DNA from: Planctomycetales bacterium 71-10
GTDB taxonomy: Bacteria > Planctomycetota > Planctomycetia > Isosphaerales > Isosphaeraceae
NCBI GenBank assembly: GCA_001898385.1
Contig: MKTT01000068.1
Span: 1 to 64,000 of the forward strand
Direction: 5' to 3'
DNA: 64,000 nt
The first letter of the stretch is position 1; each line of letters begins with the position of its first letter. This document shows, piece by piece, positions 9,823-19,374 of this stretch. Below the pieces are notes generated by a model, which worked only from the letters and a program-made list of their open reading frames with translations, ran no database searches and was not told the DNA's origin. The position numbers were made by a program, and so were the translations under genes.

Positions 9823-12069
9823 ATGGCCCGCCCTCCCGCCGAAGCCCTGGACATCATCGACCGCTACGGCCCCCACCGCAGCTATCCGCACGGCGTCCGC
9901 CTCGACGCCGGCCTGGATCCGGACCGGCTGGTCAAGACGCATTGCTGCTTCTGCGGCCAGCAGTGCGGCATCCAGCTCAAGGTGAAGGACGAGCAGGTCG
10001 TCGGCTTCGAGCCGTGGATGGACGCCCCGTTCAGCGCGGGGAGGCTCTGCCCGAAGGGGGTCCGGCGTTATCTCCAGGGCTCCCACCCCGACCGCCTCCT
10101 GACGGCCCTCCGCCGCGACCCCTCGGCCCCCGGCGGCTTCGCGCCGATGGGATACGAGGAGGCCGTGGCCCGGGTCGCCGCCGAGATCGGCCGGATCCAG
10201 GAGGCCCACGGCCGCGACGCCTTCGCCGTCCTCACCGGCGCCAGCCTCACGACCGAGAAGGCGTACCTGATGGGCAAGTTCGCCCGGGTCTGCCTGGGGA
10301 CCAGGAACATCGACTACAACGGCCGGCTCTGCATGGTCAGCGCCGGGGCCGGGAACAAGAAGGCGTTCGGCGTCGACCGCGCCGCCAACCCCTGGTCGGA
10401 CATCCCCAAGGCCGAGGTCGTCTGGATCAGCGGGGCGAACGTCGCCGAGTGCGCCCCGATCACGACCGACTACGTCTGGCAGGCCCGCGAGCACGGCGCG
10501 AAGATCATCGTGGTGGACCCGAGGATCACGCCGATCGCCCGCACCTGCGACCTGTTCCTCCCCGTCAAGCCGGGCCGCGACGTCGCGCTGTTCAACGGCG
10601 TCCTCCACCTGATGATCGAGAACGACTGGATCGACCACGAGTTCATCCGGGCGCGGACCGTGGGCTTCGAGAAGGTCGCGGAGCACGTCCGCGAGTGGAC
10701 CCCCCGGCGCACCGCCGAGGCGACGGGGATCGCCGAGTCGACCATCCGCCGGGCGGCCGAGATGTGGGGCCGCGCGAAGTCCAGCTTCCTGCTGCACGCG
10801 CGGGGGATCGAGCACCACAGCCACGGCGTCCAGAATGTGCTGGGCGCGATCAACATGGTCCTGGCCTCCGGCCGGATCGGCCGCGAGGGCTGCGGCTACG
10901 CCACGATCACCGGCCAGGCCAACGGCCAGGGGGGGCGCGAGCACGGCCAGAAGTGCGACCAGCTCCCCGGCGGCCGGGACATCGCCGACCCCGCGCACCG
11001 GGCGGCCGTCGCGAAGGTGTGGGACGTCGACCCGGACGGCCTCCCCGGTCCCGGGGTGGACGCCTACGAGATCTTCCGCGAGGTCGAGCGGGGCCATGTG
11101 AAGGGCCTGCTCTCCATCTGCTTCAACCCCAAGGTCTCGCTGCCGGATTCGGACTACGTCGCCCGGATGCTGGACAAGCTCGACTTCTACGTCGCGATCG
11201 ACTTCTTCCTGAACGACACGGCCCGCCACGCCGACGTCGTCCTCCCCGGCTCGCTGCACGAGGAGGACGAGGGGACCGTGACGCAGATCGAGGGCCGGAT
11301 CATCAAGATCAACAAGGCCGTCGCGTGCCCCGGCGAGGCCCGCCAGGACTGGCGGATCATCCAGGATATCGCCGCCGCGCTGGGGCGGCCGAAGGGCTTC
11401 ACCTTCCGCGAGCCCCGCGAGATCTTCGACGAGCTGCGAAGGGCGTCGGCCGGCGGCGTCTGCGACTACGCGGGCGTCACCTACGAGAAGATCGAGCGCC
11501 AGGGGGGCGTCTTCTGGCCCTGCCCGGCGGACGACCACCCCGGCACGCCCCGGCTGTTCGAGGAGGGGTCGTGGAACCCGGTGGCGCGCGGGGCCGGGCC
11601 GTACTACTTCCCGGACGGCAAGGCCCGCTTCAACGTCGCCGCCTATTCGCCCCCCGCCGAGGACGTGGACGCCGACTACCCGCTGATGCTCACGACCGGC
11701 CGCGTGGTCAGCCAGTTCCTCTCCGGGACGCAGACCCGGCGCATCGGGCCGCTCGTCGACCAGTATCCGGAGCCTCGCATCGAGCTGCACCCTCGGCTGG
11801 CCGCCGAGCTGGGGATCGCCGACGGCGACTGGGCGACCGTCGAGACGCGACGGGGGGCGTGCACGCTCCGGGCGATGGTCGTGACCACGATCCGGCCCGA
11901 CGTGATCTTCGTCCCCTACCACTGGGCCGGCCCCAAGAGCATCAATCGGCTAACCGTCTCGGCCCAGGACCCGATCTCCAAGATCCCCGAGTACAAGGTG
12001 TGCGCCGCCAGGCTCTCGCGAGCCCCCGGCCCGCCGGACTACGCCGGCCGCCTCGAACCCCAGCAGTAG
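9823..12069 (+). CDS. nasA: Molybdopterin nitrate reductase catalytic subunit (NasA/NarB type)
   Basis: 748 residues, matching the molybdopterin-bis-MGD oxidoreductase family. The N-terminal [4Fe-4S] cluster ligands are Cys41, Cys44, Cys48 and Cys76 (CCFCGQQC...LCPKG). Cys170 in GRLCMVSAG is in the place of the molybdenum-ligating cysteine. Downstream are [31 protein letters not shown] and the C-terminal molydopterin-binding domain with [20 protein letters not shown]. There is no Tat signal, so it acts in the cytoplasm. A formate dehydrogenase-like role cannot be excluded from this subunit alone, but the Cys ligand motif, the GQ.N..GGRE segment and the adjacent narK favour assimilatory-type nitrate reduction. 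A nitrite reductase is not in the window. Confidence 0.82.
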   Translation: MARPPAEALDIIDRYGPHRSYPHGVRLDAGLDPDRLVKTHCCFCGQQCGIQLKVKDEQVVGFEPWMDAPFSAGRLCPKGVRRYLQGSHPDRLLTALRRDPSAPGGFAPMGYEEAVARVAAEIGRIQEAHGRDAFAVLTGASLTTEKAYLMGKFARVCLGTRNIDYNGRLCMVSAGAGNKKAFGVDRAANPWSDIPKAEVVWISGANVAECAPITTDYVWQAREHGAKIIVVDPRITPIARTCDLFLPVKPGRDVALFNGVLHLMIENDWIDHEFIRARTVGFEKVAEHVREWTPRRTAEATGIAESTIRRAAEMWGRAKSSFLLHARGIEHHSHGVQNVLGAINMVLASGRIGREGCGYATITGQANGQGGREHGQKCDQLPGGRDIADPAHRAAVAKVWDVDPDGLPGPGVDAYEIFREVERGHVKGLLSICFNPKVSLPDSDYVARMLDKLDFYVAIDFFLNDTARHADVVLPGSLHEEDEGTVTQIEGRIIKINKAVACPGEARQDWRIIQDIAAALGRPKGFTFREPREIFDELRRASAGGVCDYAGVTYEKIERQGGVFWPCPADDHPGTPRLFEEGSWNPVARGAGPYYFPDGKARFNVAAYSPPAEDVDADYPLMLTTGRVVSQFLSGTQTRRIGPLVDQYPEPRIELHPRLAAELGIADGDWATVETRRGACTLRAMVVTTIRPDVIFVPYHWAGPKSINRLTVSAQDPISKIPEYKVCAARLSRAPGPPDYAGRLEPQQ

Positions 12070-12093
12070 GCCCCCGAGACGCCCGGAGGGAGC

Positions 12094-12768
12094 ATGGTCC
12101 CCGACCACCTGATGTTCTTCATCGACCCCAACCGCTGCATCGGCTGCCAGTCGTGCGTCCACGCCTGCTCCGAATGCGACACGCATAAGGGTATGTCGAT
12201 GATCCATTTGGAATACGTCGACCGCCAGCGGTCGGTGCAGACGGCCCCGGTCGTCTGCATGCATTGCGATTCGCCGACGTGCGCCGAGGTCTGCCCGGCC
12301 GACGCGATCAAGCGCACGCCCGACGGCGTGGTCCAAAGCGCCCGCAAGCCGCGGTGCGTGGCCTGCAACAACTGCGTGCTGGCCTGCCCATTCGGCGTGC
12401 CCAAGTCGAATCCGGGCCTGGAGCTGATGATGAAGTGCGACATGTGCTACGACCGTTCGTCGGCCGGCCTGAAGCCGATGTGCGCCACGGTCTGCCCCAG
12501 CGGCGCGCTGTTCTTCGGGACGCAGGAGCAGGTCGAGATGCTCCGGCCCCGGTCCGAGCCGATCAACCGCTTCCGGTTCGGCCGCCAGGAGGTGGCGACG
12601 AAGGTCCGGATGATGGTCCCGCGCGGCCGGGCCCCGGAGTTCGTCGACGTGGTCGCGGCGATGGAGGGCCGGCCGGACGGCGCGGGCGACGAGCCCGGCC
12701 GGGGCGACGGCTTCGTCCCGGTCGACATGCTGATGGCGTCCCTGTACGAAGACGGAGGCTCCCGATGA
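12094..12768 (+). CDS. Four-cluster [4Fe-4S] electron-transfer subunit
   Basis: 224 residues with sixteen cysteines in four ferredoxin-type groups: 15/18/21/25, 55/58/63/67, 88/91/94/98 and 115/118/130/134. This is the layout of DmsB/NarH/FdhB-type beta subunits, which pass electrons between a membrane subunit and a molybdoenzyme. The C-terminal 80 residues carry no cysteine and probably dock the partners. Short spacing from nasA (24 bp) and a 4-bp overlap with the Rieske gene show one operon. No signal peptide is present, so the subunit is cytoplasmic. Confidence 0.85.
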   Translation: MVPDHLMFFIDPNRCIGCQSCVHACSECDTHKGMSMIHLEYVDRQRSVQTAPVVCMHCDSPTCAEVCPADAIKRTPDGVVQSARKPRCVACNNCVLACPFGVPKSNPGLELMMKCDMCYDRSSAGLKPMCATVCPSGALFFGTQEQVEMLRPRSEPINRFRFGRQEVATKVRMMVPRGRAPEFVDVVAAMEGRPDGAGDEPGRGDGFVPVDMLMASLYEDGGSR

Positions 12769-13310
12769 GCGTCGACCGCAGCGAGGGGGGCGGGCGCTTC
12801 CCCGACGGCAGGCCCGAGGCCGAGCAGCCGGCGTGGCGCCGCGACTTCCCCATCGACGCGGCGCAGGACGCCTACGTCGCCCGTCGCGACTACGCGAAAT
12901 TCCTGGTCCTGACGAGCTTCGGTTTCGTCGTCGGCCAGTTCGGGATCGCCGTGGCCGGGCTGCGGCGGGCCCTGGGCCGGACGCCCGCGCGGGAGATCGC
13001 CCGGGTCGACGACGTCCCGCCGGGCGGCGCCGCGATCTTCCACTATCCCGGCCCCGACGACCCCTGCCTGCTGGTCCGGGCCGAGGACGGGTCGTTCCTC
13101 GCCTACGGCCAGAAGTGCACGCACCTGTCCTGCGCGGTCGTCCCCCACGTCGACCGCGGCCGGATCGGCTGCCCCTGCCACGAGGGGGCCTTCGACCTGG
13201 CCACCGGCCGCCCGCTGGCCGGCCCGCCCCGCCGCCCGCTCCCGCTGGTGAAGCTGGAGGTCCGGGGCGGGGCCGTGTACGCCCTGGGCGTGGAGGAGCG
13301 GACGACATGA
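12765..13310 (+). CDS. Rieske [2Fe-2S] protein of the nitrate operon
   Basis: 181 residues. A single hydrophobic helix (about 46-66) anchors a Rieske domain. Cluster ligands are Cys118/His120 (CTHLSC) and Cys136/His139 (CPCHEG). Cys123 and Cys138 match the disulfide pair of high-potential bc1/b6f-type Rieske proteins. ATG at 12765 overlaps the preceding stop by 4 bp (ATGA), indicating translational coupling. A Rieske subunit is unusual in classical assimilatory nitrate reductases; here it suggests a membrane quinol-to-nitrate electron chain together with the FeS and cytochrome-b-like subunits. Confidence 0.85.
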   Translation: MSVDRSEGGGRFPDGRPEAEQPAWRRDFPIDAAQDAYVARRDYAKFLVLTSFGFVVGQFGIAVAGLRRALGRTPAREIARVDDVPPGGAAIFHYPGPDDPCLLVRAEDGSFLAYGQKCTHLSCAVVPHVDRGRIGCPCHEGAFDLATGRPLAGPPRRPLPLVKLEVRGGAVYALGVEERTT

Positions 13311-13534
13311 AGCGGCCCTTCACCCGCGAGCAGAAGACCACCATCGTCTATGGCGTGCTGGGGCCGATCCTGGTCCTGGTCGTCATGCAGCTCTGGCTGC
13401 TGACGGCGACGATGAACGCGTACCTCGGCGGCGACCGCCGGGTCGCCTGGCCCGCGGCGTTCGTCAGCCTCGCGTGCCTGCTGCTGAACGCCGGCCTGTT
13501 GCGCTACATCTACGCCCTGGAGTCCCGGTCGTGA
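13307..13534 (+). CDS. Small two-helix membrane protein of the nitrate operon
   Basis: 75 residues with two hydrophobic helices (about 13-36 and 48-68) and a short basic N-terminus. ATG at 13307 overlaps the Rieske stop by 4 bp, and its own stop overlaps the GTG of narK, so it is held tightly in the operon. It may be a small subunit or assembly factor for the membrane part of the reductase. No catalytic residue is visible and I do not recognise a named family with confidence. Confidence 0.75.
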   Translation: MKRPFTREQKTTIVYGVLGPILVLVVMQLWLLTATMNAYLGGDRRVAWPAAFVSLACLLLNAGLLRYIYALESRS

Positions 13535-14754
13535 GCCCGTCGCCCGAATCGAACGTCGCCGTCGCCGACCCCCCGGCCCCCGAGGTCGGCGACCTCCCGG
13601 GGGCGTCCCCCCAGGGGAATGCGCTCCAGCTCGTCCTCAACACCGGGGCCTTCCTGGTCTGCTTCGCGGTCTTCGGATCGGTGTCGGCGATGATGCCGAT
13701 CCTGAAGCGGCGGCTCGGGCTCGACGCCATGCAGGTCAGCGTCGCGCTGGCCGCGCCGGTGCTGCTGGGGAGCCTGGGGCGGATCCCGCTGGGGATGCTG
13801 GCCGACCGCTACGGGGGTCGCGTCGTCTTCTCGGCGGTGATGCTCGCCTCGATCATCCCCGCGGCGCTGATGGAGCGCGTCGGGAGCTATCCCGCGCTGC
13901 TGGCCTGCGGGCTGCTGGTGGGCGTGGCGCTGGCGAGCTTCTCGGTGGGGGTCGGCTCGGTCAGCCGATGGTATCCGCCGCAACGGCAGGGGGCCGCGCT
14001 GGGGATCTACGGGGCGGGGAACGTGGGTCAGTCGCTGGCCGCGATCGGGGCACCGCTGCTGGCGTCCGCCCTGGGGTACGCCTGGGGGTTCCGGGCGTTC
14101 GCCCTGCTGACGGCCGTTTGGCTCGTAGTGTACGCGCTGCTGGCCCGCGACGCCCCGGTCGCGCGGCCGGCGCTCCGGGTCGTCGACTACCTGCGCCCGC
14201 TGGCGAACCCTCGGGGCTGGGCGCTGAGCTTCTACTACTTCCTGACCTTCGGCGGGTTCGTGGCGATGGCCGTCTACCTGCCGACGTTCCTGACCGACGG
14301 CTTCGGCCTGACGCCCGCCGACGCCGGCCGGCGGACGGCCGGGTTCGTCGTCCTGGCGACCCTGGCCCGGCCGCTGGGGGGCTGGCTGGCCGACCGGGCG
14401 GGGGGGCGGCGCGTCCTGGCCTTCGTCTTCCCCGCGACGGCCGTCGCGGCGGTCCTGATGGCCCTGCCCGGGATGGCGGCGTTCACGGTCGGGGCCCTGG
14501 GCATGGCCGCGGCCATCGGCCTGGGGAACGGGGCCGTGTTCAAGCTGGTCCCGGAGGAGTTCCCCCGCGCCGTGGGGAGCGTCACCGGCCTGGTCGGCGC
14601 GGCCGGCGGTCTCGGGGGGTTCTTCCCGCCCCTGGTGCTGGGCGTCGTCCACCGGGCGACCGGCTCGTTCGCCGCGGGCTTCCTCCTGCTGGCCCTCACC
14701 AGCCTGGGGTGCCTGGTCGTCCTGGCGTCGTCCCGCGCTGCGGCCCGCGCCTGA
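13531..14754 (+). CDS. narK: NarK-type nitrate/nitrite transporter (MFS)
   Basis: 407 residues with about 12 membrane segments. The start is GTG at 13531, overlapping the previous stop by 4 bp (GTGA). Hallmarks of the nitrate porter family are present: [15 protein letters not shown] between helices 2 and 3, GAGNVGQS, and the nitrate signatures [16 protein letters not shown] and [17 protein letters not shown]. It supplies nitrate to the reductase encoded just upstream or exports nitrite. It is the last gene of the operon; the next gene is convergent, with only 4 bp between stop codons. Confidence 0.9.
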   Translation: MSPSPESNVAVADPPAPEVGDLPGASPQGNALQLVLNTGAFLVCFAVFGSVSAMMPILKRRLGLDAMQVSVALAAPVLLGSLGRIPLGMLADRYGGRVVFSAVMLASIIPAALMERVGSYPALLACGLLVGVALASFSVGVGSVSRWYPPQRQGAALGIYGAGNVGQSLAAIGAPLLASALGYAWGFRAFALLTAVWLVVYALLARDAPVARPALRVVDYLRPLANPRGWALSFYYFLTFGGFVAMAVYLPTFLTDGFGLTPADAGRRTAGFVVLATLARPLGGWLADRAGGRRVLAFVFPATAVAAVLMALPGMAAFTVGALGMAAAIGLGNGAVFKLVPEEFPRAVGSVTGLVGAAGGLGGFFPPLVLGVVHRATGSFAAGFLLLALTSLGCLVVLASSRAAARA

Positions 14755-14758
14755 CCCG

Positions 14759-16771
14759 TCAGCCGCCGTCGATCTCCAGCACGTCGAACTCGTGCTCCAG
14801 CTCGGCGCGGTCGAGCAGGGCGGGGTCGACCTCGGTGATGAAGCGGCTGGGGGTGGAGAACGTGGTGGGGCCGTAGCCTCGGCTGACGGTGGACGGGTAC
14901 GTCAGCATCAATTCGTCCTTGGCGCGGCTGACGGCGACGTAGAAGATGCGCCGTTCTTCTTCCTCGCCTCCGGGCTCGTCGACGGCGCGACGGTTGGGGA
15001 ACCCGTCGTCGACGAGGCGGACGACGAAGACGCTCGACCACTCCAGGCCCTTCGCCTGGTGGACCGAGCTGAGGACGAGCAAGTCCTGCGGCTCGTCGCC
15101 GCCGGCCGCGTCGACGCCGTAGAGGTCGCCGGCGAGCATCAGGTCGGCCACCAGCCGCTCCAGGCTCTCGTACTTGGCGGCCAGGACGGCGAACTGCTCG
15201 ACGTCCTTGATGCGGTTGTCGGCCTTGTCGTAGCGCTGGCGGACCGTCCCCGGGTAGCCGCCGGCCAGCACGGCCTGGATCGCGGCGGCGGGGCGGTTCT
15301 CCGGGTCGGTGACGCGGATCAGGTTCAGGTCGTTGACGAACGCCGCGAACAGGCCGCGGCTCTTGGGCGGGACCGTCGCCATCGTCTCGGCGGCGGCCAC
15401 GGCCGAGAACGGGTCGCCGGAGGCCGCCAGCCTGCGGTACACGGCCCCCGCCTTCGCCGGGCCGATCCCCGGCAGCAGCAGCAACAGCCGCCGCCACGAC
15501 GCCTCGTCGCGAGGGTTGAGCACCACGCGCAGGAACGCGAGCACGTCCTTGATGTGGGCCTGCTCGAAGAACCGGATGCCGCTGCGGACGTTGTACGGGA
15601 TGTTCCGCGCCAGGAGTTCGCCCTGGAGGACGACGCTGTCGTAGTGGTTGCGGTAGAGGACGGCCATCTCGGCGAGCGGGACGCCGCGGTCGCGCGTCTC
15701 CAGGATCTGCTGGCAGACGAGCGCGGCCTCCTCGTAGACGTCGGCCGTGGCGACGACCGTCGGCTTCAGGCCGTCGCCGCGGGCGGAGATGAGGGCCTTG
15801 GGGAAGCCGGACCGGTTGCGGGCGATCGACGCCTGCGTCAGCGCGACGATCTGGGGCGTGGATCGGTAGTTGACGTCGAGCCGGAAGATCCGCGATCCGG
15901 CGTGGCGGTCGGGGAACTTCAGGATGTTGTCGTAGTCGGCCCCGCGGAAGCGGTAGATCGACTGCGCGTCGTCGCCGACGGCCGTGAGGTTGCCGGGCCC
16001 AGCGGCGGCGACCTTCTCGACGACCTCGATCTGGAGGGCGTTCGTGTCCTGCATCTCGTCGACGAGGATGTGGCGGAACATCTTCCCCTGCTCGGCGAGC
16101 CGCGCGGGGTGCTCGTCCAGGAGCTTGAGCCAGAGGACCAGCAGGTCGTCGTAGTCCATGCAGTTCGCCGCCCGCTTCCGCGCCGCGTAAGCATCGGCGA
16201 CCCGGCGGACGTGATCGGCCCATTCGATGAGGTCGCCGGCCGTCTCGGCGATCGCGTCCTCCAGCGTCTTCCGCGTGTTCACGGCGAAGCTGATGAGGTG
16301 CTGGACCTGCGACGGCTTGGGCGCGAGCTTGTCCTTCGACGTCAGCTCGGCGTCGTCCATCGCCAGCCGGATCAGGTCGGCCTGGTCCTCGGAGTCGAGG
16401 ATCGTGAAGTTGGGTTCGAATCCCAGCTCCCTCGCCGACTTCCGCAGCAGGCGATTGCCGACGTGATGGAACGTCCCCGCCCAGACCCGGCCGGCCTCAT
16501 GACCCACCAGCCCGCCGAGGCGTCCCACCATCTCCCGCGCGGCGCGTCGGGTGAACGTGACCAGCAGGATCGACTCGGCCGGCACCCCGCGCGCGATCAG
16601 CCAGGCCACGCGGTAGGTGATGACCCGCGTCTTCCCCGACCCCGGGCCGGCCAGGATCAGGTTGTAGCCGTCCGGGGCCGTCGCCGCCTCGCGCTGCGAC
16701 GGGTTCAGGTCCTCCGCCAACTGCCGGGCCAGGCCCGCGGGCGGCGTGTGCTTCAGCGTGATCTTGCGCAT
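14759..16771 (-). CDS. UvrD/Rep-family superfamily 1 DNA helicase
   Basis: 670 residues from ATG at 16771 (MRKITLKHTPP). The frame stays open to 16903 but the extra 44 residues lack family similarity. SF1A motifs are in order: LNPSQREAAT (Q motif), GPGSGKT (Walker A), VTFTRRAAREM (Ia), DEMQDTN (II), GDDAQSIYRFRGA (III), NYRSTPQI (IV), SSVHQAKGLEW (V) and RIFYVAVSRAKDEL (VI). It is shorter at the C-terminus than UvrD/PcrA and lacks an obvious RecB-like nuclease. Role: 3'-5' unwinding in repair or replication restart. Motif II has DEMQD rather than the usual DEFQD/DEYQD, a conservative change. Confidence 0.88.
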   Translation of the reverse strand: MRKITLKHTPPAGLARQLAEDLNPSQREAATAPDGYNLILAGPGSGKTRVITYRVAWLIARGVPAESILLVTFTRRAAREMVGRLGGLVGHEAGRVWAGTFHHVGNRLLRKSARELGFEPNFTILDSEDQADLIRLAMDDAELTSKDKLAPKPSQVQHLISFAVNTRKTLEDAIAETAGDLIEWADHVRRVADAYAARKRAANCMDYDDLLVLWLKLLDEHPARLAEQGKMFRHILVDEMQDTNALQIEVVEKVAAAGPGNLTAVGDDAQSIYRFRGADYDNILKFPDRHAGSRIFRLDVNYRSTPQIVALTQASIARNRSGFPKALISARGDGLKPTVVATADVYEEAALVCQQILETRDRGVPLAEMAVLYRNHYDSVVLQGELLARNIPYNVRSGIRFFEQAHIKDVLAFLRVVLNPRDEASWRRLLLLLPGIGPAKAGAVYRRLAASGDPFSAVAAAETMATVPPKSRGLFAAFVNDLNLIRVTDPENRPAAAIQAVLAGGYPGTVRQRYDKADNRIKDVEQFAVLAAKYESLERLVADLMLAGDLYGVDAAGGDEPQDLLVLSSVHQAKGLEWSSVFVVRLVDDGFPNRRAVDEPGGEEEERRIFYVAVSRAKDELMLTYPSTVSRGYGPTTFSTPSRFITEVDPALLDRAELEHEFDVLEIDGG

Positions 16772-17144
16772 GGCGTCCCGGGCGCGAAGACGGAGACCGA
16801 GGGGTGTCTCCTCGATCGTAGCAGACTTCCGCCCCCCCGACACCTCGCCTATGCCCGCGGAGGCGGGACGACGGGCGGGATCGTTCGTTCGAATGGATGT
16901 CACGCGGATGTGACGCCTGTTGCCTTGTGACGACGCGGGCCGTCTAAAAACGACGATATTTGGTTTAATTGTCGGTGTGGCGAGGTGAAAACACGACGAG
17001 CCTCGGTTGTTTGATTGAATTTGATCGGTTGCCCTTGTGTGGACGATGGGTCGAAACTTAAACGTGTCGTGGGAGGCGTCATGGATCGACGTCGACTTTG
17101 GAAAGTTGGTCCCACTTTCTAATCACCATCGGAGAGAGTCCACG
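16772..17144. other. Divergent promoter region, AT-richer
   Basis: 373 bp between the helicase and the PEP-CTERM gene. Positions 16940-17060 are markedly AT-richer than the rest of the window (for example ggtttaattg, gtttgattgaatttgatc), consistent with promoters for one or both genes. A GGAGAG ribosome site lies at 17131-17136 ahead of the ATG at 17145. No convincing paired -35/-10 boxes could be fixed. Confidence 0.45.
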
Positions 17145-17873
17145 ATGTTCGCCCATGCACTCCGTTCCGTCCGCCGTTTGGCCTTGCCCGCACTCTGCGG
17201 CTCGGCCGTCATGATCGGGGCTTCGGCCAAGGCCGATTTCGTCTCCACCTGGGATACGGTGGCCAATGTCCGGTCCGCCAAGGCCGAGTTCCAGGCCGTC
17301 GGTGATACGCTGACCATCACGCTGACGAACCTGACGGCAAACCCCGGATCCGCCGCTGATCTCCTCACCCGCCTGCAGTTCCAGTTCACCTCGGGGGGGC
17401 CCACGACCGGAAGCCTGACCTCGAGCTCCGGCGACGAGGTGTCGCTTGCGAAGGTCGGCGGCAACACCGTGGCCACGCCCGGCAGTTCCGGCGTCGCCAC
17501 CGGCTGGAATCTTTCCAGCTCGAGCGGCGTCCTCCAATTGTCCATGGTCGGGGCTCCGATCGCCCCCAAGCACGGAATCCTGGGCCCCGCGGGCTCCGGT
17601 GGATATTACAACAACGCCAACCCCTCACTCCTGGGAAATCACAACCCGTTCCTCAACGGTTCGGCCACGTTCGTGTTGAACATCAACGGCCTGGCGAACA
17701 GCGGTGCTACCATTAGTAGTGCGACCTTCATTTTTAACACCGAGGCGAACATCTCGGTGGACGGCAAGCCCGGCTCTAACGTCATCCCCGAGCCCTCCTC
17801 GGTCCTGATGGGCGGGATGGCCCTGGCGGCCCTCGTCGGCTTTTCCCGGTTCCGCCGCGGCCGATCGGCCTGA
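17145..17873 (+). CDS. PEP-CTERM sorting-domain exported protein
   Basis: 242 residues. A signal peptide occupies residues 1-31 (LALPALCGSAVMIGASAKA). The body is rich in Ser, Thr, Gly and Asn with beta-strand character (DTLTITLTNLTAN, ATFVLNINGLANSG). The C-terminus has the full PEP-CTERM tripartite signal: VIPEPSS, a hydrophobic helix (VLMGGMALAALVGF) and an Arg-rich end (SRFRRGRSA). Such proteins are processed by exosortase and exported, often to the extracellular matrix. The start at 17145 follows GGAGAG with 8-nt spacing; the frame is open further upstream but without a signal peptide at the right place. The ligand or surface function is unknown. Confidence 0.85.
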   Translation: MFAHALRSVRRLALPALCGSAVMIGASAKADFVSTWDTVANVRSAKAEFQAVGDTLTITLTNLTANPGSAADLLTRLQFQFTSGGPTTGSLTSSSGDEVSLAKVGGNTVATPGSSGVATGWNLSSSSGVLQLSMVGAPIAPKHGILGPAGSGGYYNNANPSLLGNHNPFLNGSATFVLNINGLANSGATISSATFIFNTEANISVDGKPGSNVIPEPSSVLMGGMALAALVGFSRFRRGRSA

Positions 17874-17906
17874 TTCGGGTCGGCGTACATCGCGAATCCT
17901 CCGACG

Positions 17907-17929
17907 GGCGGCCTCTCGCCGAGGCCGCC
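17907..17929 (+). terminator. Rho-independent terminator of the PEP-CTERM gene
   Basis: A perfect 9-bp stem GGCGGCCTC/GAGGCCGCC with loop TCGCC is followed by the T-rich run TCGTTTCATTT. It lies 34 bp after the stop at 17873. Confidence 0.75.
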
Positions 17930-17959
17930 TCGTTTCATTTCGAAGCCGTGCGGGGCACC

Positions 17960-17987
17960 TTGACATGCAACTCCAGGGTTGCATAAT
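17960..17987 (+). promoter_or_regulatory. Sigma70-type promoter of the arsR-SRPBCC operon
   Basis: A perfect -35 box TTGACA (17960-17965) is followed after 16 nt by the -10 box CATAAT (17982-17987, 5 of 6 consensus). Transcription should start about 17993-17995, at or within 3 nt of the ATG at 17996, giving a leaderless or nearly leaderless mRNA. Confidence 0.75.
17965..17984. promoter_or_regulatory. Inverted-repeat operator between -35 and -10
   Basis: ATGCAAC (17965-17971) and its exact reverse complement GTTGCAT (17978-17984) are separated by 6 nt. The palindrome overlaps the end of the -35 and the start of the -10 box, the usual place for an ArsR-family autorepressor site. Binding by the adjacent regulator is inferred. 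Confidence 0.7.
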
Positions 17988-17995
17988 GGCCCTCG

Positions 17996-18325
17996 ATGGA
18001 CGGGGACGACGACAAGGTGTTCAGGGCCCTGGCCGACCCGGCCCGGCGACTGTTGCTGGATCGGCTGCACGCCGAGAGCGGGCAGACGTCGGGGAGGCTG
18101 TGTGAGGGGCTGGGCATGTCGCGCCAGGCCGTGGCCAAGCACCTGAAGGTGCTGGAGGAGGCCGGCCTGGTCGTCCCGCTGCGCCGGGGTCGGGAGAAGC
18201 TGCACCATCTCAACCCGGCGCCGATCCAGGAGATCGCCGATCGCTGGATCGGCAAGTTCGAGCGGGGGCGCATGCGCGCGCTCGCGGACCTGAAGGCCGA
18301 GCTGGAAGGGGAGTCCGATGGCTGA
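17996..18325 (+). CDS. ArsR-family transcriptional regulator
   Basis: 109 residues. VFRALADPARRLLLDRL, the winged-helix core MSRQAVAKHLKVLEEAGLV and the wing VPLRRGREKLHHLNP are characteristic of ArsR repressors of the group paired with SRPBCC proteins. No metal-binding cysteine motif (ELCVCDL) is present, so it is probably not a classical metal sensor. ATG at 17996 fits both the typical short N-terminus and the promoter position. A GTG at 18017 is a less likely alternative. It overlaps the SRPBCC gene by 8 bp. A perfect palindrome within its promoter suggests autorepression. Confidence 0.88.
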   Translation: MDGDDDKVFRALADPARRLLLDRLHAESGQTSGRLCEGLGMSRQAVAKHLKVLEEAGLVVPLRRGREKLHHLNPAPIQEIADRWIGKFERGRMRALADLKAELEGESDG

Positions 18326-18785
18326 ATCGCGGTTCGTCTACGTCATCTACATCCGCACGACGCCCGAGAAGCTCTGGCAGGCGCTCATCGACCCGGAGTT
18401 CACCCGCAAGTACTGGGGCGACACGTGGCAGGTCTCCGAATGGAAGGTCGGCTCCTCCTGGAAGATCATGATGCCCGGGGGCCAGGTGGCCGACGTGGGC
18501 GAGATCCTGGAGATCGAGCCCGGCCGGAAGCTGGTCCTCACCTGGCGCAACGAGTTCCGGCCCGACCTGAAGGAGGATGGGCCCTCCCGCCTGACTTATG
18601 AGATCCAGGCCCACGGCGACGCCGCCAGGCTGACGGTCATCCACGAGAGCGAGACGCCCCTCTCCCGCCTCATCCAGGCCGTCTCCCTGGGCTGGCCCGC
18701 CATCCTCTCCAGCCTCAAGACCCTCCTGGAGACGGGAGCGGCGCTGGAGATGACCCAGAGCTGGAAGCAGCCCCAGGGGAGCTGA
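18318..18785 (+). CDS. SRPBCC (AHSA1/START-like) ligand-binding domain protein
   Basis: 155 residues. The beginning FVYVIYIRTTPEKLWQALIDPEFTRKYWGD is the typical opening of AHSA1-like SRPBCC proteins, and the C-terminal helix with LIQAVSLGWPAILSSLKTLLETG completes the helix-grip fold. Such proteins bind hydrophobic ligands in a deep pocket; the ligand is unknown. The gene overlaps arsR by 8 bp, a widespread pairing in which the SRPBCC protein is the regulated effector. A large hairpin terminator follows. Confidence 0.85.
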   Translation: MAESRFVYVIYIRTTPEKLWQALIDPEFTRKYWGDTWQVSEWKVGSSWKIMMPGGQVADVGEILEIEPGRKLVLTWRNEFRPDLKEDGPSRLTYEIQAHGDAARLTVIHESETPLSRLIQAVSLGWPAILSSLKTLLETGAALEMTQSWKQPQGS

Positions 18786-18794
18786 CGTCGGGTC

Positions 18795-18852
18795 GGGGCC
18801 CGCGGATCCGGCGCATGAGGGAGGCGGCCGGCCTCCTCGATCCGCGGGCCCC
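18795..18852. terminator. Long stem-loop between convergent genes
   Basis: A perfect 14-bp outer stem (18795-18808 with 18839-18852, GGGGCCCGCGGATC) encloses a second small hairpin around GAGGCGGCCGGCCTC. It lies 10 bp after the SRPBCC stop and upstream of the stop of the minus-strand HTH gene, so it may end both transcripts. Confidence 0.65.
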
Positions 18853-18942
18853 CTCGGCGAACCCGATCCCGAGGCCCGGGGCGCGTCTGGGCCTGGGCAC
18901 CCATCCGGCGGCGCCTTCCCGCCAGAAGTCCTGGTCGTTCGA

Positions 18943-19374
18943 TCACAGATTTCCGCCCGATCGTCCCGGCCCGGGGCCCGTGCGCCGGCGCGTCGGCGGT
19001 GCGGGGCGACCGCCCTGGCCGGTGATGGAATCGAGGAGGGAGGCGAGGCGGCGGCCGGCCTCGCACTCGCAGCGGGCCAGTTCGGCGATCTCGGCGAAGC
19101 TGAGTTGGGGGTCGGGGAAGGGGAGGCGGCCTCGCGGATCGGCCGCCTCCGCGCCCAGGGCGTAGAGCCGATCCTTGTGCCGGACGCGGACGCCGCATCG
19201 CCTGAGCAGGTCTAGCTCCCGGTAGAAGGTGCGCAGGCCGATCTCCAGGGCTTTGAGGATCTCCTCGCGGGGCCGCGGCCGCTCCTCCAGGAGCCGGACG
19301 AGCGTGTAGAGGCGTGAGGCCCTGCGCCGGGTGATGTGGATCCAGGAACGCCGTCGACCGCCGGTGTCGCTCAT
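18943..19374 (-). CDS. Small HTH (DeoR/WYL N-terminal-like) DNA-binding protein
   Basis: 143 residues. Residues about 10-75 form a winged-helix region: RASRLYTLVRLLEERPRPREEILKAL, EIGLRTFYRELDLLRRCGVRV and YALG wing. This matches the HTH_11-type domain at the start of DeoR and WYL regulators (R.LYTLV.LL...P...E.L...L.I..RT.YRDL). There is no WYL or sugar-binding domain after it; the remaining 60 residues include FAEIAELARCECEAG and a Pro/Arg/Gly-rich tail. It could be a stand-alone repressor. The coding call rests on the HTH similarity; the tail is low-complexity. Confidence 0.6.
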   Translation of the reverse strand: MSDTGGRRRSWIHITRRRASRLYTLVRLLEERPRPREEILKALEIGLRTFYRELDLLRRCGVRVRHKDRLYALGAEAADPRGRLPFPDPQLSFAEIAELARCECEAGRRLASLLDSITGQGGRPAPPTRRRTGPGPGRSGGNL

